From contig NZ_SDSI01000005.1 of NCBI RefSeq assembly GCF_004153605.1, positions 39,812 to 103,811 on the forward strand: DNA of 64,000 nucleotides. The letters run 5' to 3'. Both the position numbers and the translations under genes were made by a program. Positions 33,369-42,143 of this stretch are shown here, piece by piece. The notes under the pieces were generated by a model. That model ran no database searches. It was not told the DNA's origin and saw only the letters and a list, made by a program, of their open reading frames with translations. The stretch comes from Qipengyuania_B thermophila (lineage in GTDB: Bacteria > Pseudomonadota > Alphaproteobacteria > Sphingomonadales > Sphingomonadaceae). Each line of letters opens with the position of its first letter. The stretch's first letter is position 1.

Positions 33369-34973
33369 TCAGGCCGCCTGCGGCGCCGCCTTGCGGACAC
33401 CTTCGTCGACATGGTCGGCGAACTGCGCAAAATTGTCGACGAACAGCTGCACCAGCTTGCGGGCCGCTTCGTCATACGCCTCGCCATCCGCCCAGGTCGT
33501 GCGCGGATCGAGGATGGACTGGTCGATCCCCAGCGCCTCGAGCTGCGGAACGGACACCGGAACCTCGAAGCCGAAGTGGCGGTCGCGGCGGAACTCCGCG
33601 TCGTTGAGCGACCCGTCCAGCGCCGCGTTCAACAGCGCGCGGGTGGCCTTGATCGGCATGCGGGTGCCGGTGCCGTACATGCCTCCGGTCCAGCCGGTGT
33701 TCACCAGCCAGCACGACACCCCGCCAGCCGCTATCCGCTCCTTAAGGAGGTTGCCGTAGACCGAAGGATGGCGCGGCATGAAGGGCGCGCCGAAGCAGGT
33801 GGAGAACGTCGCCTCCGGCTCGGTCACGCCCATTTCGGTTCCCGCCACCTTGGCGGTGTAGCCCGACAGGAAGTGGTACATCGCCTGATCAGGCGTGAGC
33901 CGGGCGATCGGCGGGAGCACGCCGAAGGCATCAGCGGTCAGCATGACGACGTTGGACGGCACCGGTCCGAGGTTTTCCGCCGAAGTGTTGGGGATGAACT
34001 CCAGCGGATAGGCCCCGCGGGTGTTCTCGGTCTTGCTGTTGTCGTCGAAATCGATCTCGCGCGTCTCGGGGTCGACGACCACGTTCTCCAGCACCGTGCC
34101 GAACCGCTGCGTGGTGGCGTAGATCTCGGGTTCGGCTTCCGCGGACAGGCGGATCATCTTGGCATAGCAGCCACCCTCGAAGTTGAACACGGCGGTGTCC
34201 GACCAGCCGTGTTCGTCATCGCCGATGAGGGTGCGGCTCGCGTCCGCCGAGAGCGTCGTCTTGCCCGTGCCCGACAGCCCGAAAAAGACCGCGGTGCGGC
34301 CGTCCGGCCCCACATTGGCGGAGCAGTGCATGGGCATCACGCCCTTCGCCGGCAGCAGGTAGTTGAGCACGCCGAACACGCTCTTCTTCATCTCGCCGGC
34401 ATACTGCGTGCCGCCGATCAGGATCAGCTTCTCGGTGAAGTTGACCGCGATCACCGTTTCGCTGCGGCAGCCGTGGCGGGCAGGATCGGCCCGGAAGCTC
34501 GGCAGGTCGATGATCGTGTATTCGGGCGTGAAGTCCTCGAGTTCGGCCCGCGTGGGACGCACGAGCAGGGTGCGGATGAACAGGTTGTGCCAGGCCAGCT
34601 CGTTGATGACGCGGACATTGACGCGGTGCTCGGGCTGCGACCCGCCGAACAGGTCGGCCACATACAGCGTCTCCTTGTCGGCAAGCGCAGCAAGGAAATC
34701 TTCCTTCAGCGCCGCGAAGTGCTCGGGACCCATGGGAAGGTTGACCTTGCCCCAGGCCACGCTGTCCGCGGTCTGCGCATCGCGGACGATGTACTTGTCC
34801 TTGGCGCTGCGCCCGGTGTGCTTGCCGGTGTCGACGACCAGCGGGCCGCCCTTCGCGAGAATGCCTTCGCCGTTGCGCAGGGCATGCTCCACCAGCTGCG
34901 GCGTTCCCAGGTTCGCCTCCACCTTCGCCCGGGTCGAAAACCCCTGATCCGCCAAAGACTTCGCCAGCGTCAT
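33369..34973 (-). CDS. pckA: Phosphoenolpyruvate carboxykinase (ATP)
   Basis: Gluconeogenic enzyme turning oxaloacetate and ATP into phosphoenolpyruvate. 534 residues with TGRSAKDK near the N-terminus, the kinase P-loop GLSGTGKTT, the metal-binding IGDDEHGWSD and the ENTRGAYP block. The ATG at 34973 was chosen because AGGAG lies 7 nt upstream; an earlier ATG adds an unconserved arginine-rich stretch. It is divergent from chvI across a 208-bp region, the arrangement seen in rhizobia and related groups where the ChvI/ChvG system and pckA are neighbours. Confidence 0.96.
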   Translation of the reverse strand: MTLAKSLADQGFSTRAKVEANLGTPQLVEHALRNGEGILAKGGPLVVDTGKHTGRSAKDKYIVRDAQTADSVAWGKVNLPMGPEHFAALKEDFLAALADKETLYVADLFGGSQPEHRVNVRVINELAWHNLFIRTLLVRPTRAELEDFTPEYTIIDLPSFRADPARHGCRSETVIAVNFTEKLILIGGTQYAGEMKKSVFGVLNYLLPAKGVMPMHCSANVGPDGRTAVFFGLSGTGKTTLSADASRTLIGDDEHGWSDTAVFNFEGGCYAKMIRLSAEAEPEIYATTQRFGTVLENVVVDPETREIDFDDNSKTENTRGAYPLEFIPNTSAENLGPVPSNVVMLTADAFGVLPPIARLTPDQAMYHFLSGYTAKVAGTEMGVTEPEATFSTCFGAPFMPRHPSVYGNLLKERIAAGGVSCWLVNTGWTGGMYGTGTRMPIKATRALLNAALDGSLNDAEFRRDRHFGFEVPVSVPQLEALGIDQSILDPRTTWADGEAYDEAARKLVQLFVDNFAQFADHVDEGVRKAAPQAA

Positions 34974-35181
34974 CGTCGATCTCCTTGCGGCCACGCGGCC
35001 ACTCCCGCCACGTCGCCCGCGCATCCGCAGCATACGAATGCGGCACCTGTTTGGCTGTGCCCGTAACGCGGCCGGATGGACAGGTCAAACCGCATGCGCA
35101 CGGCGTCCGGGACCGGCACGGGGCGGCTGCGGCACGCCCTGCCCGTTGCGCCGTTCGGACCTGCGGCGTAGTTTGCCCCCC
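34974..35181. promoter_or_regulatory. Divergent pckA / chvI regulatory region with a long imperfect inverted repeat
   Basis: Must hold the promoters of both genes. ATGCGG-C-ACCTGT at 35038-35050 is mirrored by ACAGGT-CAAA-CCGCAT at 35080-35095, two matched 6-bp arms on each side separated by 29 bp. The unequal inner spacers (1 and 4 nt) make it imperfect. It could bind a dimeric regulator such as ChvI or one of carbon metabolism; the sequence does not match a known consensus that I recognise. Confidence 0.35.
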
Positions 35182-35937
35182 GTGACGCACCGCGAACACC
35201 CCGTGGCGCCGCAACTGGCGCAACAGACCATCGCGCTCGTCGATGACGACCGCAACATCCTCGCCACCGTGTCCATCGCGCTGCAGGCAGAAGGATTCGC
35301 GACTCGCACCTATGCCGATGCGGAAGCGGCGCTGGACGCGCTGCTCGCCGATCCGCCGGACCTCGCCGTGTTCGACATCAAGATGCCGCGCATGGACGGC
35401 ATGGAGCTGCTGGCGCGCCTGCGGGAGAGATCCGATCTGCCGGTCATCTTCCTGACCAGCAAGGATGCGGAGGAGGACGAGGAAGCCGGTTTCGAGATGG
35501 GCGCGGACGACTACCTCGCCAAGCCGTTCAGCCTGCGCCTGCTGCTGGCGCGGATCCGCGCAGTTCTGCGGCGGACGGAGGCGCGGCGCCCTGCGGCCGT
35601 CGACGAACAGGCCCACGACACTCCCTCCGCGGGCGAGGTCATCCGGCGGGGACGGCTGACCATCGACCCGGAACGGCACCACGTGACATGGGACGACAAG
35701 CCCATCGCCCTTACCGTGACCGAGTTCCTCGTGCTGGAGGCGCTGGCCGAGCGGCCAGGCGTGATCCGCACGCGCAACCAGCTGATGCAGGCGGCTTATC
35801 CGGACGACGCCACGGTGGACGACCGGACGGTGGACAGCCACATCAAGCGGATGCGGCGCAAGTTCCGCGAGGTCGACCCCGACTTTGCCGGGATCGAGAC
35901 GCTCTACGGAGCTGGCTACAGCTTCATTGATGACTGA
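35182..35937 (+). CDS. chvI: Response regulator ChvI (OmpR family)
   Basis: DNA-binding response regulator of the ChvG/ChvI envelope- and acid-responsive system. The receiver domain has the acidic pair in LVDDDRN, the phospho-acceptor D65 in VFDIKMPRMDG and the conserved lysine in LAKPFS. The C-terminal winged helix (about 150-250) ends with IETLYGAGYSF. The GTG at 35182 is preferred, but a GTG at 35203 would also retain the whole domain. Its end overlaps chvG by 8 nt. Confidence 0.93.
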   Translation: MTHREHPVAPQLAQQTIALVDDDRNILATVSIALQAEGFATRTYADAEAALDALLADPPDLAVFDIKMPRMDGMELLARLRERSDLPVIFLTSKDAEEDEEAGFEMGADDYLAKPFSLRLLLARIRAVLRRTEARRPAAVDEQAHDTPSAGEVIRRGRLTIDPERHHVTWDDKPIALTVTEFLVLEALAERPGVIRTRNQLMQAAYPDDATVDDRTVDSHIKRMRRKFREVDPDFAGIETLYGAGYSFIDD

Positions 35938-37528
35938 CGCGGCGCCGGCGGCTCCCCGGGCGGCCATGCGCCGCGACCCCTTGCGCGACCGGATCCGCTG
36001 GTCGCCGCGGCTGTCGCTGACCGGCCGGATCCTGATCGTCAACGTGCTCCCGCTCGCCCTGCTGGGCGGCGGACTGATCTTCGTCGACATTTACCGCAAG
36101 CAGTTGCTGACCGAACGGTTCAAGCTGGCGCTCATCGAGGCGCAGATCACCGCCGAGGCGCTGGCCGGGGCCTCACCCGAACGCCAGCAGGCGCTGCTGA
36201 TCCAGATCGGCAAGGAACAGCGGCTGCGGCTGCGGCTGTTCGCGCGCGACGGAAGCCTGAAATACGACAGTTTCGCCCTCGCCCCGCCGTCGTTCCGGCT
36301 TGCGCCGCGCGCCCAGCCGGGAAGCGCGGAGGCGTTCTCCAGGGCGCTGGACAAGGCGTTCGACACGCTGGTGGGTGCGCCGCCGCTTCCGGACTACCGC
36401 GAACCCGCCGACCCGCACGCCCGGGCGTGGCCGGAACTGCGCCGGGCGCGCTCGGACAGCCTGACGCAGATCGTTCTTCGCGACGCGCCGGACGGCACGC
36501 ACATCATCACGGCGGCAACCCCCGTCGGTCTCGACGGCGAAACGCTGCTGACGACGCGCAACCCGGTCGACATCACCCGGTCGGTGCGGCTCGCCCGCCA
36601 GCGCGTGCTGCTGGTGGTTCTGGGCGCGGTGGTGCTTTCCACGCTTCTGGCATGGTTTCTGGCCCGCACCATCGTGCTGCCGCTGCGCGAACTGGTGCAG
36701 GCGGCGATCCGGGTGCGCCAGGGACGCGAGCGGCTGGTGGAGGTGCCGCGCTTCGTCCATCGCGGCGACGAGATCGGGCTGCTTGCCCGCGCCGTGTCCG
36801 ACATGAGCAGCGCCCTGCGCCAGAGGATCGACGCGGTGGAAAGCTTCGCCGCCGACGTCGCGCACGAGATCAAGAACCCGCTCGCCTCGCTCCGCAGCGC
36901 CGTGGAGTCGCTCGAGCGGGTCAAGGATCCGGACCTTGCCCGGCAACTGCTGGAGATTGCCCACCACGACGTGCGCCGCATCGACCGGCTGGTGACGGAC
37001 ATCTCCGAGGCGAGCCGCGTGGACGCGGAACTGTCGCGGGCGACGTTCGAGCCGGTGTCGCTCACCCGGCTCGCGGCCGCCGTGCTCGCCTCCCGCGAGG
37101 ACCGCCACGAGAACGGCACCGTCACCATCGTCCTGGAGGCCGCGCCGGGTGAGCACATCGTCCAGGGAGTGCCCGCCCGGCTGGAGCGGGTGATCAACAA
37201 TCTGCTCGACAACGCCGTGTCCTTCTCGCCGCCGCACGGCACCGTCGAGGTGACGATCGCGAGCGAGGGCGGGCGGACGAGCCTCACCGTCTCGGACCAC
37301 GGCCCCGGCATTCCGCCGCAGGCGCGCGACAAGGTGTTCAAGCGCTTCCACTCGCTGCGGCCTGAGGGGGAGGCGTTCGGAAACCATTCCGGTCTCGGCC
37401 TCGCCATCGGCCGGACCATCGCCGAAGCCCATGACGGCACCCTGACCGCGCACGAGCGGGCGGATGGCGAACCCGGCGCCAGTCTGCGGCTGGAACTTCC
37501 GTCGGCGATGCGCAAGATGCGCGAATGA
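35930..37528 (+). CDS. chvG: Sensor histidine kinase ChvG
   Basis: 532-residue inner-membrane sensor: a first membrane segment at about 33-53, a periplasmic sensor domain to about 220, a second membrane segment at about 225-247, then HAMP, a HisKA domain with the phosphorylated H312 in VAHEIKNPLASL, and the ATPase domain (NNLLDNAVSFSPP, DHGPGIP, GLGLAIG). The periplasmic domain is where the repressor ExoR acts in rhizobia; no exoR is in this window. It is translationally coupled to chvI upstream and hprK downstream. Confidence 0.94.
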   Translation: MTDAAPAAPRAAMRRDPLRDRIRWSPRLSLTGRILIVNVLPLALLGGGLIFVDIYRKQLLTERFKLALIEAQITAEALAGASPERQQALLIQIGKEQRLRLRLFARDGSLKYDSFALAPPSFRLAPRAQPGSAEAFSRALDKAFDTLVGAPPLPDYREPADPHARAWPELRRARSDSLTQIVLRDAPDGTHIITAATPVGLDGETLLTTRNPVDITRSVRLARQRVLLVVLGAVVLSTLLAWFLARTIVLPLRELVQAAIRVRQGRERLVEVPRFVHRGDEIGLLARAVSDMSSALRQRIDAVESFAADVAHEIKNPLASLRSAVESLERVKDPDLARQLLEIAHHDVRRIDRLVTDISEASRVDAELSRATFEPVSLTRLAAAVLASREDRHENGTVTIVLEAAPGEHIVQGVPARLERVINNLLDNAVSFSPPHGTVEVTIASEGGRTSLTVSDHGPGIPPQARDKVFKRFHSLRPEGEAFGNHSGLGLAIGRTIAEAHDGTLTAHERADGEPGASLRLELPSAMRKMRE

Positions 37529-38013
37529 CGGAACGCCGGCTCCTCATCAACGCCTCGGCGGCGCTCGTCGGGGGGCGCGGCATTCTCGTGCGCGGCGCGC
37601 CCGGCCGGGGCAAGACATCGCTGGTGCTGGCGCTTGTTGACCGCGGCGCCACGCTGGTCGGCGATGACGGCGTGGTGCTGGTCCGCGAAGGGGCGGTCCT
37701 TCGCCTCGAGCCGCCGCCGCGCGCCGCGGGGCTGCTGGAGGTGCGCGGCGTCGGGCTGGTTCCGTTGCCGGTGGCCGCAGGTCCGCTGTGCCTCGTGCTC
37801 GATCTCGACGGCGAGGCGTTGCGCCTGCCGGAAGAACCCGCGCGCTGCACCCTGCTGGACCTGAGCGTCCCGATGCTTGCCTTCGCGGCCGGCGACGCCG
37901 TGCAGGCGATCCGCGCGGAGTTCGCGCTGCGACAGTTCGGTCTGCCCGTGGAGGACGAGGGTGCCGACCCGCCGACGCGCGGCGCGGCGGCAGAACGGAG
38001 CGGGCGCCCGTGA
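37525..38013 (+). CDS. hprK: HPr kinase/phosphatase, short alphaproteobacterial form
   Basis: 162 residues, only the C-terminal catalytic domain of Firmicutes HprK (about 310 residues). The Walker A loop is GAPGRGKTS with K30, followed by VGDDGVVL. It phosphorylates HPr on serine (S49 of the HPr encoded downstream). ATGA overlap with chvG and GTGA overlap with rapZ place it in a single translated chain, tying the two-component system to the PTS proteins. Confidence 0.9.
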   Translation: MTERRLLINASAALVGGRGILVRGAPGRGKTSLVLALVDRGATLVGDDGVVLVREGAVLRLEPPPRAAGLLEVRGVGLVPLPVAAGPLCLVLDLDGEALRLPEEPARCTLLDLSVPMLAFAAGDAVQAIRAEFALRQFGLPVEDEGADPPTRGAAAERSGRP

Positions 38014-38963
38014 CGCCGGGACCGCGCGAACAGGAGACGGGCGCCGCCACACTGCCGCGCGCCGCAGGCAGACGGGTGCTGCTGATCGCCGGGCAGTCGG
38101 GAGCCGGCAAGACGACGGTGCTGCACGCGCTCGAGGATGCCGGGTGGGACACGATGGACAACATCCCCATCCGCTTCGTCGAGAAGCTCATCGCCGAGGA
38201 AAACGGCTCCTCGGCCCACCTTGCCATCGGCGTCGACCTGCGCGGAGCGGATCGTGACGCGGCCACGGCCCAGGCGCTCTGGAGCGGGGCCGTTTCCGGA
38301 CAGGAGGACGGGCTTGCCACGCTGTTCCTGGCCTGCGGCGACGACGAGCTGGTGCGCCGCTACAACGAGACGCGCCGCCGCCATCCCTTCGCCCACGACC
38401 GCTCGCTCGTCGACGGGATTGCCGCCGAGAGAGCGCTGCTGGCGCCCTTTTGCGACAGTGCGCAGGTCGTCATCGACACCAGCCGCATGAGCCAGCAGGA
38501 CCTGCGCGAGGCGGTGCGCAACCGCTTCATCCTTGCCGAAGGCGCTCCGCTGGTGGTGACCATCACCAGCTTCGGCTTTGCCCGCGGGATGCCGCCGCTC
38601 GCCGATCTCGTGTTCGACGTCCGGTTCCTGAGCAATCCGCACTGGGTGCCGCAGCTGCGCGAACTCACCGGCCTCGACGCGCCGGTCGCCCGCCACATCG
38701 CCGCCGACCCGGCCTATGCCGAGACTGTCCCGCGCATCGTCGCGCTCGTCGACACGCTGCTGCCCCACTACGCGCGGCAGGGGCGCAGCTATCTGACGGT
38801 GGCGATCGGCTGCACCGGCGGGCGGCACCGCTCGGTGCATGTGGCACACGTGCTGGCTGAGCACTTGCGCCGTCAGGGCTTTTCGACCACGGTCAGGCAC
38901 AGCAACCTGCCTGCCGACGCGTCCCGAGCGTCGAACCGGACCGCAGGTTTCGGGCAGCAATGA
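38010..38963 (+). CDS. rapZ: RapZ family nucleotide-binding protein
   Basis: 317-residue P-loop protein. The Walker A GQSGAGKTT carries K34; further blocks are DTMDNIPIRFVEKL, VDLRGADRD and the C-terminal IGCTGGRHRSVHVAH, the RNA-binding part in E. coli RapZ. In enterobacteria it steers RNase E to small RNAs controlling glucosamine synthesis; in alphaproteobacteria its target is unknown, but it is regularly linked to the nitrogen PTS, as here. GTG start overlapping the hprK stop. Confidence 0.93.
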   Translation: MTPGPREQETGAATLPRAAGRRVLLIAGQSGAGKTTVLHALEDAGWDTMDNIPIRFVEKLIAEENGSSAHLAIGVDLRGADRDAATAQALWSGAVSGQEDGLATLFLACGDDELVRRYNETRRRHPFAHDRSLVDGIAAERALLAPFCDSAQVVIDTSRMSQQDLREAVRNRFILAEGAPLVVTITSFGFARGMPPLADLVFDVRFLSNPHWVPQLRELTGLDAPVARHIAADPAYAETVPRIVALVDTLLPHYARQGRSYLTVAIGCTGGRHRSVHVAHVLAEHLRRQGFSTTVRHSNLPADASRASNRTAGFGQQ

Positions 38964-39013
38964 ACGGAACCCGTCGCGGGCAGCAGTCACCTTTGCGAAA
39001 CGGCACTCACGAA

Positions 39014-39445
39014 ATGATCGGTCTAGTTCTTGTCACACACGGGCGCCTCGCGGACTCCTTCGTGGAAGCGTGGGAGCATGTCGTCGGTCCGCAGACGCAT
39101 GTCGCCACCATCTGCATCGGACCCAACGACAACATGGAGGAGCGGCGGGCGCAGATCGCCCGGTCCATCGCCGACGTGGATCAGGGCAGCGGCGCGATCC
39201 TCCTGACCGATCTGTTCGGCGGCACGCCGTCGAACCTCGCGATCAGCCTTCTGGAGGCCGGCCGGGTCGAGGTGCTGGCGGGCCTCAACCTGCCGATGCT
39301 GATCCGGCTGGCGAGCGTGCGGCGCACCATGGACATCGGCGCCGCCGTCAGCGCGGCGCAGCAGGCGGGGCGCAACTACATCACCATCGCGTCCGAGTTC
39401 CTCGGAGGTTGCAGCGACGCCGCATCCGGGCGGCAGGCGCAGTGA
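39014..39445 (+). CDS. PTS EIIA component, mannose family
   Basis: Phosphate acceptor of a regulatory PTS. The active histidine is H9 in MIGLVLVTHGR and the LTDLFGGTPSN motif is typical. I start it at 39014, the usual family N-terminus (143 residues); an ATG at 38960, overlapping the rapZ stop, would add 18 residues without conservation but would keep the coupled pattern of this cluster. No sugar-specific IIB, IIC or IID gene is present, so the role is probably regulatory. Confidence 0.85.
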   Translation: MIGLVLVTHGRLADSFVEAWEHVVGPQTHVATICIGPNDNMEERRAQIARSIADVDQGSGAILLTDLFGGTPSNLAISLLEAGRVEVLAGLNLPMLIRLASVRRTMDIGAAVSAAQQAGRNYITIASEFLGGCSDAASGRQAQ

Positions 39446-39717
39446 CGGTGTCGCGCACGCTGGTGATCGTCAACCAGCGCGGACTGCACGCGCGGGCGAG
39501 CGCCCGGTTCGTCACCGCCGTCGCGAACCTTTCTCCCGACACACGGGTGGAGGTCGCCAAGGGGCCACACTGCGCCGCCGGCGGATCGATCCTCGGCCTG
39601 ATGATGCTGGGCGCCGCGCGCGGAGACACGATCGAGCTGCGGGTGTCCGGTGCCGATGCCGACGCGGTGGCCGACCAGCTCGCGCAGCTGGTGTCGAGCG
39701 GCTTCGGCGAGGAGTGA
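39442..39717 (+). CDS. HPr family phosphocarrier protein
   Basis: 91 residues from a GTG that overlaps the EIIA stop. The EI-phosphorylated histidine is H16 in RGLHARASA, and the HprK target serine is S49 in CAAGGSILGLMMLGA, so both regulatory sites are intact. Enzyme I is not in the window. This closes the hprK-rapZ-EIIA-HPr block. Confidence 0.93.
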   Translation: MTVSRTLVIVNQRGLHARASARFVTAVANLSPDTRVEVAKGPHCAAGGSILGLMMLGAARGDTIELRVSGADADAVADQLAQLVSSGFGEE

Positions 39718-39726
39718 TCCGCGCCG

Positions 39727-40524
39727 ATGCGGCATCAGGTCACCGGCTTCTCCAATCCCTTGGTCAAGGAGCTGCGGGCGCTGCGCGACAAGAAGCACCG
39801 CCGCCGTCAGGGCCGCTTCCTGGCCGAGGGATTGCGACTGCTGCTCGAAGGGCTGGATTGCGGGCATGTTCCCGACACGCTGGTGCTGGCCTCCGGCCGG
39901 GATCACCACCCGCGCATGGCCGAGCTTGAGGATGCCGTGGTGCGGGCGGGGGGCAGGGTTGTCGAGACCAGCCCCGACATTCTTGCGCGGATCACGGGGA
40001 AGGACAATCCGCAGGCCGTTGCCGGTGCCTATCGGGAATTTCCCCGCCCGCTCGCGGCGCTCGACCGGGACGCGGCGCCGTTGTGGCTGGTGGCTCACGA
40101 ACTGCGCGATCCCGGCAATCTGGGGACGATGCTGCGCACCGGCGATGCAACCGGCGCCGGCGGGCTGATCCTGATCGGCGACTGCGTCGATCCGTTCTCG
40201 GTCGAGGCGGTCCGCGCCAGCATGGGGGCGATCTTCACCCAGGCGGTCGCTCTCGCAGGCTGGACCGAATTCCACGACTGGCTGCGTCACGGCCACGGCC
40301 AGCTCGTCGCCGCGTCCCTGCGCGAGGCGGTGCATTATCGCGAGGCGCCCTACGCCGCGCCCTGCTTCCTCCTGATCGGGAATGAATCCCGCGGCCTTCC
40401 GCAGGAGGTCGAGGCAGCCTGCGACCTGCGCGTCACCATGCCGATGCGCGGCCGGGCGGACAGCCTGAACGCGGCCATCGCCGCCGCGGTGCTCGCCTAC
40501 GAGGTGCGGGCGCGGATCGGATGA
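39727..40524 (+). CDS. SPOUT (TrmH/SpoU) family RNA methyltransferase
   Basis: 265-residue 2'-O-methyltransferase-type protein. An N-terminal substrate-binding domain (KKHRRRQGRFLAEGLRLL) precedes the knotted SPOUT domain with its three motifs: RDPGNLGTMLRTGDATGA-like region near residue 125, LLIGNESRGLP and MPMRGRADSLNAAIAAAV. It probably modifies rRNA or tRNA; the exact site is unknown. It is only 9 nt after the HPr gene and may be cotranscribed. Confidence 0.9.
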   Translation: MRHQVTGFSNPLVKELRALRDKKHRRRQGRFLAEGLRLLLEGLDCGHVPDTLVLASGRDHHPRMAELEDAVVRAGGRVVETSPDILARITGKDNPQAVAGAYREFPRPLAALDRDAAPLWLVAHELRDPGNLGTMLRTGDATGAGGLILIGDCVDPFSVEAVRASMGAIFTQAVALAGWTEFHDWLRHGHGQLVAASLREAVHYREAPYAAPCFLLIGNESRGLPQEVEAACDLRVTMPMRGRADSLNAAIAAAVLAYEVRARIG

Positions 40525-40572
40525 CGGCCAGCTAGCCGCGCACGTTCCCGCCAACCGCGTCCTCAACGCGCT

Positions 40573-42051
40573 CTACTCCGCCGCGTCGGGCCATTCGGGC
40601 AACTGTTCCGGCGTGTTGGCGGCGTTGTGGCGCGGCGCAGCCTCCACGAGCGGCACATCCGGGATCTCCGTCCGGCCGATCTCGACGCCCTTCTCCGCCA
40701 GCCGCCGTCCGGCGGACAGGACATTGCGGTCGAAGGAGCCGACAAAGCGGTTGTAGTTGTTGACCGCCGTGTCCAGGCCGGAGCCGACCCGCTTCAGATG
40801 CTCGGACGCCACGCGCAGCCGGTCGTAAAGCTCCGCCCCGTAGCGGCCGATCTCGCGCGCCTCGCGGGCGAGCGCGTCCTGCCGCCAGACCTGCGCGACT
40901 GTGCGCGCAAGCGCCACGAGATTGGTCGGCGTCGCGAGCAGCACGCGCCGCTCGAAGGCGAAATCCCACAGCCCCGGCTCGTGGTCGAGCGCCGCGGTGA
41001 CGAAGTGCTCCCCCGGAACGAACATGATGACGTAATCGGGCGCATCCTCGAACTGGCTCTGGTAGGACTTGTCGGCAAGCGCCTGCACATGGCTGCGCAT
41101 CGAGGCGACATGCCGCTTGAGCGCCGCCGCCTTGGCCTCCTCGCTGTCGGCCTCGAACGCTTCCTGATAGGCGTTGAGCGAGACCTTGGAGTCGATCACC
41201 AGCACCTTGCCGCCGGGAATGCGGACGATGGCGTCCGGGCGCAGCCGGCCCTCGCCGCCATCCACCGAATGTTCGAGGATGAAGTCGGTGTGCTGCGCCA
41301 GCCCGCACTGCTCCAGCAGGTTCTGCAGCGCCCGCTCGCCCCAGCGCCCGCGTGCCTTTGGCGCGTTGGTGAGCGAATTGCCGAGCCGCTGCGCCTCGCG
41401 GCGCACCGCTTCCTGCCCGGCGCGCAGCCCCTCGATCTGGCCGTGGAGGTGGCTGAAGGCGTCGGCGCGCTTCTCTTCCAGCGCGGCGACCTGTTCCTCG
41501 TAGCGTTGCAAGCGCTCGCTGACCGGCTTCAGAAGGTTCGCGACGGCTTCCTTGTTCGCCTTCTCGGCGCTGCCCAGCCGTTCCGTCGCGCTTTTCAGGA
41601 ACTCCTCCTGCGCGTGTCCCAGCACCTTGCTGCCGGTCAGCTGGAACTCCTTGAGCAGCGCCTCGCGCGCTTCGACCAGCAGGCGCTTCTGCTCCTCGAA
41701 GTTCGCCGCGTTCGCCTTCAGCGTCGCCACTTCCGCCGACAGCACGCGAACCTTTTCCTGCAGCGGTTCGAGCGCGGCGGCGTGAGCGGTGCGTTCGCGG
41801 TCCAGCGCGTCCGCATGAGCCGCGCGCATTTCGTCCAGCTGCCGCTCGAGCGGCTCCACCCGGGCGGCCTGCACCCGCGCCGTGTCGGCATCGGCAAAGG
41901 CGCGCAGATACTTGGCCTCAAGCTCCTTTGCTTCGGCGTCGCGCGCCGCATGACGCGCCTTCCAGTCCGCGAGCGGCCGGGTTCCAAGCAGCCAGCCAAG
42001 AACGACCCCGGCCGCGAAACCGGCCACGACAAGCAAGGCGTAGGATTCCAT
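40573..42051 (-). CDS. rmuC: DNA recombination protein RmuC
   Basis: 492 residues: an N-terminal membrane segment (about 3-20), a long coiled coil rich in Ala, Glu and Arg (about 30-200), and the RmuC nuclease-like domain (about 210-400) with GRWGERALQNLLEQCGL, the DAIVRIPGGKVLVIDSKV block and the DYVIMFVPGEHF motif. In E. coli it limits inverted-repeat recombination. The tail after residue 420 is low in conservation. It lies 92 nt downstream of def on the same strand. Confidence 0.93.
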   Translation of the reverse strand: MESYALLVVAGFAAGVVLGWLLGTRPLADWKARHAARDAEAKELEAKYLRAFADADTARVQAARVEPLERQLDEMRAAHADALDRERTAHAAALEPLQEKVRVLSAEVATLKANAANFEEQKRLLVEAREALLKEFQLTGSKVLGHAQEEFLKSATERLGSAEKANKEAVANLLKPVSERLQRYEEQVAALEEKRADAFSHLHGQIEGLRAGQEAVRREAQRLGNSLTNAPKARGRWGERALQNLLEQCGLAQHTDFILEHSVDGGEGRLRPDAIVRIPGGKVLVIDSKVSLNAYQEAFEADSEEAKAAALKRHVASMRSHVQALADKSYQSQFEDAPDYVIMFVPGEHFVTAALDHEPGLWDFAFERRVLLATPTNLVALARTVAQVWRQDALAREAREIGRYGAELYDRLRVASEHLKRVGSGLDTAVNNYNRFVGSFDRNVLSAGRRLAEKGVEIGRTEIPDVPLVEAAPRHNAANTPEQLPEWPDAAE

Positions 42052-42143
42052 GGGACGGAACGTAGCCGGAACGCGGCGGCGCGCAAGCCGGGACGCTCAG
42101 CTTTGCACAGCCTGCCCCGTGGCGGGACGCAGGCCGCCGATCC

